Part shown: positions 27,070 to 35,984 of the stretch, in pieces
Position numbering within the stretch: the stretch's first letter is position 1
Layout: every line of letters begins with the position of its first letter
NCBI RefSeq assembly: GCF_029193575.1
Contig: NZ_JARGCS010000047.1
Coordinates: 1-64,000, forward strand
Origin: Pseudomonas entomophila
GTDB taxonomy: Bacteria > Pseudomonadota > Gammaproteobacteria > Pseudomonadales > Pseudomonadaceae
Direction: 5' to 3'
DNA: 64,000 nucleotides
Program-made: the position numbers and the translations under genes
The notes under the pieces: model-generated
The model's database searches: none
The model's input: only the letters and a program-made list of their open reading frames with translations
Told to the model about the DNA's origin: nothing

Positions 27070-27678
27070 ATGACCGACACCGCGCCGCTCACCCGCCCCC
27101 AGTTGCGCCGACTGCTGCGCAACGCCCGCCGCGCCCTGACGCCCGCCGAACAACGCCAGGCCGCGCTTGGCCTGTACCGCCAACTGGCCCAGCACCCGCT
27201 GTTCCGCCGCGCCCGGCACATCGCCCTGTACCTGCCCAACGATGGCGAGATCGACCCGCGCCTGCTGCTGCGCGAGGCCCAGCGCCGAGGCAAACGCGCC
27301 TACTTGCCGGTGCTGCACGCCTGGCCGCGCACGCGCATGGTGTTCCAGCGTTTCGAGCAAGGGGAAACACTGCGGCGCAACCGCTTTCGCATTCCGGAAC
27401 CCGTGACCGATCGCCGGCGCCAACGGCCGGTGTGGGCGCTGGACGTGATCCTGCTGCCGCTGGTGGGGTTCGACGAGGTGGGCGGGCGCCTGGGCATGGG
27501 GGGCGGCTTCTACGACCGCAGCCTGGCCTACCAGGCACGCCGCAAGGCGTGGAAGAAACCGCTGCTGTTGGGGCTGGCGCATGAATGCCAGAAGGTCGAG
27601 CGGCTGGCCCAGGCCAGTTGGGATGTGCCGCTGCGCGGAACGGTCTCGGACCGTGGCTGGTACCTGGCGCCGAATTGA
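27070..27678 (+). CDS. 5-formyltetrahydrofolate cyclo-ligase
   Basis: 202 aa, YgfA/MTHFS family, converting 5-formyl-THF to 5,10-methenyl-THF with ATP. Visible motifs are the basic N-terminal helix (LRRLLRNARRALTPAEQ), ALYLPNDGEIDPR for substrate binding, and GFDEVGGRLGMGGGFYDRSL, the ATP/Mg loop. ATG 27070 (MTDTAPLTR) fits; longer upstream frame runs through the 6S RNA gene. Position right after 6S RNA is conserved and in E. coli the two are cotranscribed. The folate role fits the glycine cleavage genes 9 kb away only in a general way. Confidence 0.93.
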   Translation: MTDTAPLTRPQLRRLLRNARRALTPAEQRQAALGLYRQLAQHPLFRRARHIALYLPNDGEIDPRLLLREAQRRGKRAYLPVLHAWPRTRMVFQRFEQGETLRRNRFRIPEPVTDRRRQRPVWALDVILLPLVGFDEVGGRLGMGGGFYDRSLAYQARRKAWKKPLLLGLAHECQKVERLAQASWDVPLRGTVSDRGWYLAPN

Positions 27679-27696
27679 GCGGCGCCGGCGGAGGGC

Positions 27697-27846
27697 TTAG
27701 CGTTGCTGCTGGGTGTGCTCGACGGGCGTCTGGTAGGCCGCGTCCATCTTTCGCTCCCAGAAACCCTGCGCATAACCGGTGGTGACGACGCCCAGGCCGA
27801 AGATAAAGGCCAGAATCCAGAGCACATCCGGTTTGCGTTGTTTCAT
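27697..27846 (-). CDS. Small single-pass membrane protein, 49 aa
   Basis: Starts MKQRKPDVLW, then one hydrophobic helix (ILAFIFGLGVVTTGYAQ) and a polar tail ending EHTQQQR. A strong AGGGGG stands 6 nt before ATG 27846, which supports real translation; the longer upstream frame lacks one. The topology is probably N-in with the C-terminus outside the inner membrane, although AQ at the helix end could be read as a signal-peptide site. Convergent with ygfA, 18 bp apart. No known function. Confidence 0.75.
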   Translation of the reverse strand: MKQRKPDVLWILAFIFGLGVVTTGYAQGFWERKMDAAYQTPVEHTQQQR

Positions 27847-28020
27847 CAGAGCCCCCCTAAGGCAAACTGATCGGCTCGGCAGCCTTCTTGGTGCTGCCGG
27901 AGCATGGTCCTTAAAATCGGCGCATTTTCCGATAACCTGAGTCGGCACGCAAACGCTGACGCCAACCGACTGTCGGTTTGATGCAACAGGTTATTTCAAA
28001 CTTTGTCAGGAGCAGCATCC

Positions 28021-28473
28021 ATGGCCTACTGGCTGATGAAATCCGAGCCCGACGAGCTGTCCATCGAAGCCTTGGGCCGCCTCGGCCAGGCCCGCTGGGA
28101 CGGGGTGCGCAACTACCAGGCGCGCAATTTCATACGCGCGATGAGCGTGGGCGACGCGTTCTTCTTCTACCACTCCAGCTGCCCGCAACCGGGTATCGCC
28201 GGGATCGCCAAGATCATTGCCGCGGCCTACCCCGACCCCACCGCGCTGGACCCGCAGAGCCACTACTTCGACGCCAAGGCCAGTGCCGACAAGAACCCCT
28301 GGAGCGCGGTGGACGTGGCCCATGTGCAGACCTTCCGCCAGGTGCTGGGGCTCGGCCTGCTCAAGCAGCAGGCGGCGCTGGAGGAGCTGGCGCTGGTGCA
28401 AAAAGGCAGCCGGCTTTCAGTGATGCCGGTGACCCCGGAGCAGTGGGCGGCGATCGTGGCGCTGAGCGCCTGA
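28021..28473 (+). CDS. EVE domain protein
   Basis: 150 aa, consisting of one EVE/PUA-like domain. MAYWLMKSEPDELSIEAL, WDGVRNYQARNF, VGDAFFFYHSS and GIAGIAKI are the family-defining segments, forming a pocket for modified bases in nucleic acids. AGGAG is nine bases before the ATG. EVE proteins occur both in housekeeping contexts and next to restriction systems; here there is no such system, so a conserved cellular role is more likely. Confidence 0.92.
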   Translation: MAYWLMKSEPDELSIEALGRLGQARWDGVRNYQARNFIRAMSVGDAFFFYHSSCPQPGIAGIAKIIAAAYPDPTALDPQSHYFDAKASADKNPWSAVDVAHVQTFRQVLGLGLLKQQAALEELALVQKGSRLSVMPVTPEQWAAIVALSA

Positions 28474-28506
28474 CCCCATCGCGGGGAAAACCCGTGATGG
28501 GCGGGC
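28474..28506. repeat. Degenerate REP element
   Basis: CCCCATCGCGGGGAAAACCC and trailing GTGATGGGCGG resemble the species REP with a changed loop. Lies between convergent stops of the EVE and FliL-like genes. Confidence 0.55.
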
Positions 28507-28513
28507 CGTCAGC

Positions 28514-28918
28514 TCATTGCACGATCAGGTTGTTGAACAGCAGGTCCTCGACGATCGGTTTGCCTTCCTCGGTGTTCATCACCTGCTGCACCTGCTTCAG
28601 CGCTTCCTGGCGCAGCGCTTCCTTGGCCTCGACGTTGTTCATGTTATCCACACCCTGCTGGGTGAACAGCGCCACCAGCTGGTTGCGAATCAGCGGCTCA
28701 TGGTGCTTGACCGCCGCCGCCGCGGCATCGCCGCTCACGCGCAGGGCCACGTCGGCCTTGTACACGCGCAGCTTCGGGCCGCCGTCGAGGGCGTAGTTGC
28801 CAACCAGGGGCGGGCTGAGGTTGATGTACGCCACTTTAGGCTCGCCTTCCTTGCCCTCCTCGGCCATGGCCGCCACCGGCAACATCAGGGCCAGCACCAT
28901 CAAGATCCACGCTTTCAC
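28514..28918 (-). CDS. FliL-like protein with GTG start
   Basis: 134 aa. N-terminal hydrophobic segment KAWILMVLALMLPVAAMA is a signal peptide or anchor. The rest matches the periplasmic FliL/stomatin-like domain pattern (YINLSPPLVGNYA, KLRVYKADVALRV, HEPLIRNQLVALFTQQ, LRQEALKQVQQVM). The GTG at 28918 has GAGGAG eight to thirteen bases upstream; the frame extending to 28975 lacks one. No flagellar gene lies nearby, so this is an orphan paralogue rather than the flagellar-operon fliL, and it may have another membrane role. Confidence 0.8.
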   Translation of the reverse strand: MKAWILMVLALMLPVAAMAEEGKEGEPKVAYINLSPPLVGNYALDGGPKLRVYKADVALRVSGDAAAAAVKHHEPLIRNQLVALFTQQGVDNMNNVEAKEALRQEALKQVQQVMNTEEGKPIVEDLLFNNLIVQ

Positions 28919-29074
28919 GAATTCGCTCCTCAATACAGTTGGCGCCAGCTTACCCAGCCCGCCATTCAAACCCAAGCCCGGGCTTATGCCGGCTCATCAG
29001 GGCCGGCCATGCTCGTTGACCGGCACCCTCGCCCTCCTACACTTATCGGCCACCACTCGCAAAGGAATAGCCCG

Positions 29075-30052
29075 ATGAAAGCCGTGTTGTGCAAAACCCT
29101 GGGCCCCGCGCGGGACCTGGTCCTGGAAGAGGTGCCCGGCCCGACGCCGAAGAAGAACGAGATCCTGCTCGACGTGCATGCCGCCGGGGTCAATTTCCCC
29201 GACACCCTGATCATCGAAGGCAAGTACCAGTTCCAGCCGCCGCTGCCGTTCTCGCCGGGCGGTGAGGCCGCCGGCGTGGTGGCCGCCGTGGGTGAGAAGG
29301 CTGGCGCGTTCAAGGTCGGCGACCGAGTCATGGCGCTGACCGGCTGGGGCGCGTTCGCCGAGCAGGTGGCGGTGCCGTTCTACAACGTGCTGCCGATTCC
29401 GCCGAGCATGGACTTCACCACCGCCGCCGCCTTCGGCATGACCTACGGCACCTCCATGCACGCCCTGACCCAGCGCGGCCAGCTCAAGGCCGGGGAAACC
29501 CTGCTGGTGCTCGGCGCTTCGGGCGGCGTGGGGCTGGCAGCAGTGGAGATCGGCAAGGCCCTGGGCGCGCGGGTGATCGCCGCAGCCAGCAGCGCCGAGA
29601 AGCTGGCGGTGGCCAAGGCCGCCGGTGCCGACGAGTTGATCGACTACAGCCAGGCCAGCCTCAAGGACGAGATCAAGCGCCTGACCGGCGGCCAGGGCGT
29701 GGACGTGGTCTACGACCCGGTCGGCGGTGAGCTGTTCGACCAGGCCGTGCGCGGCCTGGCCTGGAATGGCCGGTTGTTGGTGGTGGGCTTTGCCAGCGGA
29801 ACGATCCCGCAGTTGCCGGTGAACCTGGCATTGCTCAAGGGCGCGGCGGTGATCGGTGTGTTCTGGGGCGCGTTCGCCCAGCGCCAGCCGGAAGACAACG
29901 CCGCCAACTTCCGCCAGCTGTTCGCCTGGCATGCCGAAGGCAAGCTCAAGCCACTGGTGTCGCAGACCTATGCGCTGGCAGAGGCGGGGGCGGCGATCGA
30001 GCGGCTGGGGCAGCGCCAGGCGGTGGGTAAATTGGTGGTGGTGGCCAAGTAG
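29075..30052 (+). CDS. NAD(P)H:quinone oxidoreductase, zinc-free MDR family
   Basis: 325 aa, medium-chain dehydrogenase/reductase fold without catalytic zinc ligands. GroES-like N-terminal half has VHAAGVNFPDTLIIEGKYQ; the Rossmann half shows LVLGASGGVGLAAVEIGKAL for the cofactor and VYDPVGGELF. Similar to QorA-type reductases acting on quinones or enones with NADPH. AAAGGA lies nine bases before ATG 29075. Monocistronic by position. A specific substrate cannot be named. Confidence 0.9.
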   Translation: MKAVLCKTLGPARDLVLEEVPGPTPKKNEILLDVHAAGVNFPDTLIIEGKYQFQPPLPFSPGGEAAGVVAAVGEKAGAFKVGDRVMALTGWGAFAEQVAVPFYNVLPIPPSMDFTTAAAFGMTYGTSMHALTQRGQLKAGETLLVLGASGGVGLAAVEIGKALGARVIAAASSAEKLAVAKAAGADELIDYSQASLKDEIKRLTGGQGVDVVYDPVGGELFDQAVRGLAWNGRLLVVGFASGTIPQLPVNLALLKGAAVIGVFWGAFAQRQPEDNAANFRQLFAWHAEGKLKPLVSQTYALAEAGAAIERLGQRQAVGKLVVVAK

Positions 30053-30071
30053 GCGTGGCAGTGGTCATGCC

Positions 30072-30159
30072 CGCCCTATCGCGGGGCAAGCCCGCTCCTA
30101 AAAGGGCCCCGTTGGTTTTGAATACAGCGGGGTCCCTGCGGTGGGCTTGACCCGCGAGA
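30072..30159. repeat. REP element with a degenerate inverted partner
   Basis: Left copy CTATCGCGGGGCAAGCCCGC, right copy GTGGGCTTGACCCGCGAG, with about 45 bp between. It sits between the convergent stops of the quinone oxidoreductase and gamma-glutamylcyclotransferase genes. Confidence 0.8.
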
Positions 30160-30177
30160 CTGCGAACGCCGGAAAAC

Positions 30178-30828
30178 CTATACCTCGCGCAGGTTGTGGC
30201 AGCGACGGAAACGCGCCTCCAGGTTGCGGTCCGGCATCTGGTGGCTGCGCAGCGCGTTCAGGGTCTGCTCCACGTAATCCCGGGTAGTGCCGAAGCGCCC
30301 CTTGGCGCTGGCCAGAATCTGGCTCAACAGTGTGTCCGGCAGGTTGCCGGCGTAGCACGGCAGGTGCCGCTCCAGCACGAAGCCCAATGCCTGCACCTTG
30401 CTGCCATCGCCCAACCGGCAGCTCAGCCAGTGCGGTCGGTAAGCCGGGTAGGGCATCTCGCGTTGCCACAAGGCCATCAGCGAATCCTCCAGGCAGCTTT
30501 CTTCCAGACGGTAAGCGAAGCCACTGCAGGAACCGCCACGGTCGAGACCAAACACCAGGCCCGGGGTTTCGGGCGTACCGCGGTGCTCGTGGGACCACAG
30601 GTAGAGGCCGCGATGATAGCCATGCACACGCGCACGCTGGCGCTCGACCGAATGGCATTCGGGTCGCCAGATCAGCGAACCGTAGGCGAACAACCACACC
30701 GGGCCACCTTTGTGCTCGGCCATGGTGAGTTTCATCGAACTGAACAATTGTTCGGGGGTCGACGGTTGCCCGAAGTCGAGGGTCGGGGGATAGGAAACCT
30801 GCCAGGACATACTTTCACTTGCCGACAT
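30178..30828 (-). CDS. Gamma-glutamylcyclotransferase, ChaC-like
   Basis: 216 aa. The GGCT glycine loop VWLFAYGSLIWRPE near residues 43-56 and the downstream GLVFGLDRGGSCSGFAYRLEE, containing the expected catalytic glutamate region, identify the ChaC branch, which cleaves the gamma-glutamyl group of glutathione to 5-oxoproline. Start is uncertain: ATG 30828 (MSASESMSW) or ATG 30810 (MSWQVSYPP); both have weak ribosome sites, and a GTG at 30849 is also in frame. A TATACT at 31012-31017 on the minus strand could be its promoter with a leader of about 180 nt. Confidence 0.87.
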   Translation of the reverse strand: MSASESMSWQVSYPPTLDFGQPSTPEQLFSSMKLTMAEHKGGPVWLFAYGSLIWRPECHSVERQRARVHGYHRGLYLWSHEHRGTPETPGLVFGLDRGGSCSGFAYRLEESCLEDSLMALWQREMPYPAYRPHWLSCRLGDGSKVQALGFVLERHLPCYAGNLPDTLLSQILASAKGRFGTTRDYVEQTLNALRSHQMPDRNLEARFRRCHNLREV

Positions 30829-30885
30829 GATATGCCGCCACTGTTCCACATGAACTTATCGAAAGACTTTGCTGCGTGAGTCTGT

Positions 30886-30918
30886 GCCGGCCCTGTCGCG
30901 GGCTCGCCCCGCGAAGGG
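30886..30918. repeat. REP-like element upstream of the gamma-glutamylcyclotransferase gene
   Basis: CCTGTCGCGGGCTCGCCCCG is a variant copy with a GGCTCG loop. Unusually it is in a 5' region, not downstream of a gene. Confidence 0.6.
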
Positions 30919-31088
30919 AACACCGCTACCGTAAGACAAATAGCGGTAAAACCTCAACCCCCGCCGGCAAAGTTTCACACGTATTTACGACGACTGGAAA
31001 GTAATGTTTCGAGTATAGCGAAAGTTATTATCGGCGGTGACGACAATACCCGCCTTATAATCAACAATAACAACTTCGGTTATTAGCA

Positions 31089-31119
31089 AGTACGGCACGC
31101 TATTGCAGCGTGCCGTACT
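31089..31119. terminator. Perfect 13-bp hairpin downstream of the ferredoxin reductase gene
   Basis: AGTACGGCACGCT (31089-31101), loop ATTGC, and its exact complement (31107-31119) begin four bases past the reductase stop on the minus strand. No T-run follows on either strand, so it is either a Rho-assisted 3' end or an RNA-stabilising hairpin. The preceding 130 bp (30960-31088) are unusually AT-rich for this genome and include TATAAT at 31056-31061. Confidence 0.6.
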
Positions 31120-31122
31120 CAT

Positions 31123-32091
31123 TCAGCCACGCGGCGCGTAGGCGAATACGTCCGCGCGCATACGGTGGGCATCCATCCCCGCCTCGACCAGCGCATCCAG
31201 GGTGCCGTAGACCATGTTCGGCGAGCCGCTGGCATAGACGTGCACGCTGTTGAGGTCGGTGATGTCCTCGCACACCGCTTCATGCAGCATGCCGCAGCGC
31301 CCTTCCCAGCCACACAGGTCGCTGACCACCTTGTGCAGGAACAGGTTGGGCAAGCGCTCCCACTCCGGCCAATGCTCGATGCAATAGAACTCCTCGGGCC
31401 GACGCACCCCCCAGTACAGGTGCACCGGGTGCTTGAAACCGTGGGCGCGGCAGTGCTCGACCAGGCTGTGCATCTGGCCCATGCCGGTGCCAGCGGCGAT
31501 CAGCACCAACGGGCCGTCGGGCAGCTCGGCCAGGTGGGCGTCGCCGAACGGCAGTTCGATGCGGGCGATGCGCTCGCGCTGCAACTGTTCGATCAGCGCC
31601 TGGGCGCTGCTCTCGCGCGCCAGCACGTGCAGCTCCAGGTCGCGCCCGCCATGGGGCGCCGAGGCCAGCGAGAAGGCGGCCTTGTCGGCCCCCTCGCGCT
31701 CGATCATCAAGTACTGCCCGGCGTGGTAGCGCGGCGGCTTGCCTGCCGGCGCACGCAGGCGCACGCGCCAGACGTCGCCGCCGACCTCAGTGCATTCGCT
31801 CACCGTACAGGCCAGCTTGCGCACCGGCAGCTCGCCCAGGGCCAGCACACCATCCCAGAGCAACACGCAGTCCTCCAAAGGCTCGGCGATGCAGGTGAAC
31901 AGCTCGCCGTGGTCACGGACCTCGCCATCCTGACGCACCCGCCCTTCCACCAGCAACGCGGCACACACATGGCAATTGCCATTGCGGCAGCTGTTCGGGC
32001 AGTCATAACCCAGGCGCCGCGCCGCATCCAGAATCCGCTCACCCGGTTCGATCGCCAGTACCGCACCGGACGGCTGCAAGGTCACCTGCAT
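31123..32091 (-). CDS. Ferredoxin-fused NAD(P)H flavin reductase (CDP-6-deoxy-glucoseen reductase-like)
   Basis: 322 aa. Residues 1-95 form a plant-type [2Fe-2S] domain with cysteines in NSCRNGNCHVCAALL and the fourth in LFTCIAEP. Residues about 100-322 are a ferredoxin-NADP reductase module: YHAGQYLMIER and FSLASAPH for flavin, LIAAGTGMGQMHSLVEH for NAD(P)H, and YASGSPNMVYGTL near the end. The ATG shares one base with the ubiD stop (TGATG), so the two are translationally coupled. In E. coli the gene after ubiD is fre, a flavin reductase that supplies reduced FMN; here the same slot holds a larger relative with an added iron-sulphur domain. Confidence 0.88.
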   Translation of the reverse strand: MQVTLQPSGAVLAIEPGERILDAARRLGYDCPNSCRNGNCHVCAALLVEGRVRQDGEVRDHGELFTCIAEPLEDCVLLWDGVLALGELPVRKLACTVSECTEVGGDVWRVRLRAPAGKPPRYHAGQYLMIEREGADKAAFSLASAPHGGRDLELHVLARESSAQALIEQLQRERIARIELPFGDAHLAELPDGPLVLIAAGTGMGQMHSLVEHCRAHGFKHPVHLYWGVRRPEEFYCIEHWPEWERLPNLFLHKVVSDLCGWEGRCGMLHEAVCEDITDLNSVHVYASGSPNMVYGTLDALVEAGMDAHRMRADVFAYAPRG

Positions 32092-33557
32092 CAATCTATT
32101 CCCAACTGGTCCCACAACTCATCGATACGGCGGGTGACGGCATCGTCCTTGACGATGACCCGGCCCCATTCGCGTGTAGTCTCGCCCGGCCACTTGTGGG
32201 TCGCATCCAGGCCCATCTTCGACCCCAGCCCCGACACCGGCGACGCAAAGTCCAGGTAGTCGATCGGCGTGTTTTCGATCATCACCGTATCACGCTTGGG
32301 GTCCATGCGCGTGGTGATGGCCCAGATCACGTCGTTCCAGTCGCGGGCGTTGACGTCATCGTCGGTGACGATAACGAACTTGGTGTACATGAACTGTCTC
32401 AGGAACGACCACACACCCAGCATCACGCGCTTGGCGTGCCCGGGGTACTGCTTTTTCATGGTCACCACCGCCATGCGGTAGGAGCAGCCTTCCGGGGGCA
32501 GGTAGAAGTCGACGATCTCGGGGAACTGCTTCTGCAGAATCGGCACGAACACCTCGTTCAGCGCCACGCCGAGGATCGCCGGTTCATCCGGCGGTCGGCC
32601 GGTGTAGGTGCTGTGGTAGATCGGGTTGCGCCGATGGGTGATGCGCTCGACCGTGAACACCGGGAAGCTGTCCACCTCGTTGTAGTAGCCGGTGTGGTCG
32701 CCATAGGGGCCTTCCGGGGCCATCTCGCCGGGGTGGATCACCCCTTCGAGGATGATCTCGGCGGTGGCCGGCACTTGCAGGTCGCTGCCCCGGCACTTCA
32801 CCAGCTCGGTGCGATTGCCACGCAGCAGACCGGCGAAGGCGTATTCAGAGAGGGTATCGGGCACCGGGGTGACAGCGCCGAGGATGGTCGCCGGGTCAGC
32901 GCCCAGGGCCACGGCCACGGGGAACGGCTGCCCGGGGTGCTTCTCGCACCACTCGCGGTAATCCAGCGCGCCGCCACGGTGGCTCAGCCAGCGCATGATC
33001 ACCTTGTTGCGGCCGATCACCTGCTGGCGGTAGATGCCCAGGTTCTGGCGGTCCTTATTGGGGCCGCGGGTGACGGTCAGGCCCCAGGTGATCAGCGGTG
33101 CCACATCGCCGGGCCAGCAATGCTGGATCGGCAACTGGCCGAGGTCGACATCCTCGCCCTCGACCACCACCTCCTGGCACACGGCGTCCTTGACCACCTT
33201 CGGCGCCATCGACACGACCTTCTTGAAGATCGGCAGTTTCGACCAGGCATCCTTCAGGCCCTTCGGTGGCTCGGGCTCCTTGAGGAACGCCAGCAGCTTG
33301 CCGATCTCGCGCAGTTCGCCGACCGACTCGGCGCCCATGCCCATGGCCACACGTTCCGGGGTGCCGAACAGGTTGCCCAGCACCGGGATGTCGAAGCCGG
33401 TGGGTTTCTCGAACAGCAGCGCCGGGCCTTTCGCGCGCAGGGTGCGGTCGCAGACTTCGGTCATTTCCAGGACGGGGGAAATCGGGACCTGGATGCGCTT
33501 GAGTTCGCCGCGCTGCTCCAGGCCACGGATAAAGTCGCGCAAGTCGCGGTACTGCAT
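32091..33557 (-). CDS. ubiD: 4-hydroxy-3-polyprenylbenzoate decarboxylase
   Basis: 488 aa prenylated-FMN-dependent decarboxylase of ubiquinone synthesis. The family order is intact: MQYRDLRDFIRGLEQRGELK at the start, GNLFGTPERVAMGMG, the cofactor region NLGIYRQQVIGRNKVIMRW and LSHRGGALDYREW, then GEMAPEGPYGDHTGYYNEV with the catalytic acid. Length matches E. coli UbiD. It is first of a two-gene unit with the ferredoxin reductase. UbiX, which makes the cofactor, is not in the window. Confidence 0.96.
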   Translation of the reverse strand: MQYRDLRDFIRGLEQRGELKRIQVPISPVLEMTEVCDRTLRAKGPALLFEKPTGFDIPVLGNLFGTPERVAMGMGAESVGELREIGKLLAFLKEPEPPKGLKDAWSKLPIFKKVVSMAPKVVKDAVCQEVVVEGEDVDLGQLPIQHCWPGDVAPLITWGLTVTRGPNKDRQNLGIYRQQVIGRNKVIMRWLSHRGGALDYREWCEKHPGQPFPVAVALGADPATILGAVTPVPDTLSEYAFAGLLRGNRTELVKCRGSDLQVPATAEIILEGVIHPGEMAPEGPYGDHTGYYNEVDSFPVFTVERITHRRNPIYHSTYTGRPPDEPAILGVALNEVFVPILQKQFPEIVDFYLPPEGCSYRMAVVTMKKQYPGHAKRVMLGVWSFLRQFMYTKFVIVTDDDVNARDWNDVIWAITTRMDPKRDTVMIENTPIDYLDFASPVSGLGSKMGLDATHKWPGETTREWGRVIVKDDAVTRRIDELWDQLGID

Positions 33558-33635
33558 GCGTGAGCCTCGTGTTGGCCGAATCGATCAGGGTGCAGAGTGT
33601 ACCTTGTTTGGCCGAATGAGTTGGGGCCGCTGCGC

Positions 33636-33712
33636 GGCCCATCACGCAACGAGCCCGCTCCCACAAGAACCGGTGTGATCCCTGTGGGAGCGGGCTCGCC
33701 CCGCGATGGGCT
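33636..33712. repeat. Inverted pair of REP elements between ubiD and rho
   Basis: Left copy ATCACGCAACGAGCCCGCTC is mutated in the core; right copy GAGCGGGCTCGCCCCGCGAT is intact with the GGCTCG loop variant. It lies between the rho stop and the ubiD start, both on the minus strand. Confidence 0.8.
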
Positions 33713-33749
33713 GCGCAGCAGCCCCAGTCAATGCCTTGTCGAGCGGCGC

Positions 33750-35009
<1,260 letters not shown>

Positions 35010-35227
35010 AAGGGGAGTGACGTAATCATGTAAGAAGGGGGGGAATTAAGCTTCTGGCTTAATGAAGCCGCGCCGCAAGATTGGCGACAGGATCGCGTAC
35101 TGATTCGAATTAGGGATGCGTCGGCGACGGCGTGCAGGGGGCACTGGAGAAGCAGTGCGAGGCCGAATGTAACACTTGCTTTTTTCGACGTCTACTGGTT
35201 TTGCCCAGTCTTTGTGACGCGGCGCAA

Positions 35228-35324
35228 CCCCTGTGGGAGCGGGCTCTTCCCACGATTACGGTGGGTCAGGCGACCTGTATTGCCCCTGCTGGCGCTATCA
35301 CGGGGCAAACCCGCGCCCATAGGC
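35228..35324. repeat. REP element pair between trxA and rho
   Basis: Left copy CCTGTGGGAGCGGGCTCTTC and right copy CTATCACGGGGCAAACCCGC, both with core mutations, in inverted orientation and separated by about 45 bp. Confidence 0.7.
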
Positions 35325-35344
35325 GAAGGTGCTCGATACACAGA

Positions 35345-35370
35345 AAAAGCCCCGCTTTCGCGGGGCTTTT
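35345..35370 (-). terminator. Intrinsic terminator of trxA
   Basis: AAAAGCCCCGC (35345-35355), loop TTTC, and the exact complement (35360-35370); on the minus strand the stem is followed by a T-run. Begins five bases after the trxA stop. Confidence 0.92.
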
Positions 35371-35374
35371 GGAA

Positions 35375-35704
35375 TCACAGGTGGGCGTCGAGGAACGCGG
35401 CCAGCTGGGACTTGGACAGCGCGCCGACCTTGGTGGCCTCGACGTTGCCGTTCTTGAACAGCATCAGCGTCGGGATGCCACGCACGCCATGCTTGGCCGG
35501 GGTTTCGGCGTTCTCGTCGATGTTCAGCTTGGCGACGGTCAGCTTGCCCTCGTAGGTGGAGGCGATGTCGTCCAGGACAGGCGCGATCATCTTGCAAGGG
35601 CCGCACCATTCAGCCCAGTAGTCGACCAGCACCGGGCCTTCAGCCTTCAGCACGTCGGCCTCGAAGCTGGCGTCGGTGACGTGTTTGATCAGATCGCTGC
35701 TCAT
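35375..35704 (-). CDS. trxA: Thioredoxin 1
   Basis: 109 aa. VDYWAEWCGPCKMIAPVLDD carries the redox-active WCGPCK, and the cis-proline is in RGIPTLMLFKNG. GGAG lies before ATG 35704; the longer upstream frame is not supported. Located upstream of rho, the order also seen in enterobacteria. Cytoplasmic disulphide reductase for ribonucleotide reductase and other proteins. Confidence 0.97.
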   Translation of the reverse strand: MSSDLIKHVTDASFEADVLKAEGPVLVDYWAEWCGPCKMIAPVLDDIASTYEGKLTVAKLNIDENAETPAKHGVRGIPTLMLFKNGNVEATKVGALSKSQLAAFLDAHL

Positions 35705-35984
35705 GGATATCTCCAGAATCGTAGGCAAAAAAAAACGTGGCCCATCATAGCCGCACCAAACGCCGACAGGAAGCCGAACTCGATTGAGTGTAACTATAGT
35801 TGTGCAAGACGCCACGCATCGAAACGGTCACACATGCGTCATAAGATTGTCCGGTAGCTTTAATAGATGCCTCCCACAGGCCCATTGCACGTTGCCCTGC
35901 ATCAAAGCCTTGCCGTGCCATGCGTTGGCGTAAGCCCACGATCGTGGCACGATTGCCGGGTTATCGACCGAGAACATCGAGATC
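35705..35984. promoter_or_regulatory. Divergent promoter region of trxA and ppx (280 bp)
   Basis: AT-rich in its first 150 bp, with ACTATAGT, an 8-bp palindrome that could serve as a -10 on the minus strand for trxA at 35793-35800. The ppx-proximal part is not distinctive and has no strong Shine-Dalgarno before the ppx ATG. No operator or RNA gene is recognised. Confidence 0.45.

Larger units (their letters stand above)
35010..35374 (-). promoter_or_regulatory. rho leader and trxA-rho intergenic region (365 bp)
   Basis: From the trxA side this gap holds the trxA terminator (35345-35370), a degraded REP pair (35228-35324) and then about 220 bp of leader. The last 40 bases before rho are G-poor and C-rich on the coding strand, without a Shine-Dalgarno, resembling a rut-type autoregulatory segment. 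I see no clear sigma-70 hexamers and no small open frame with a ribosome site. Confidence 0.55.
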
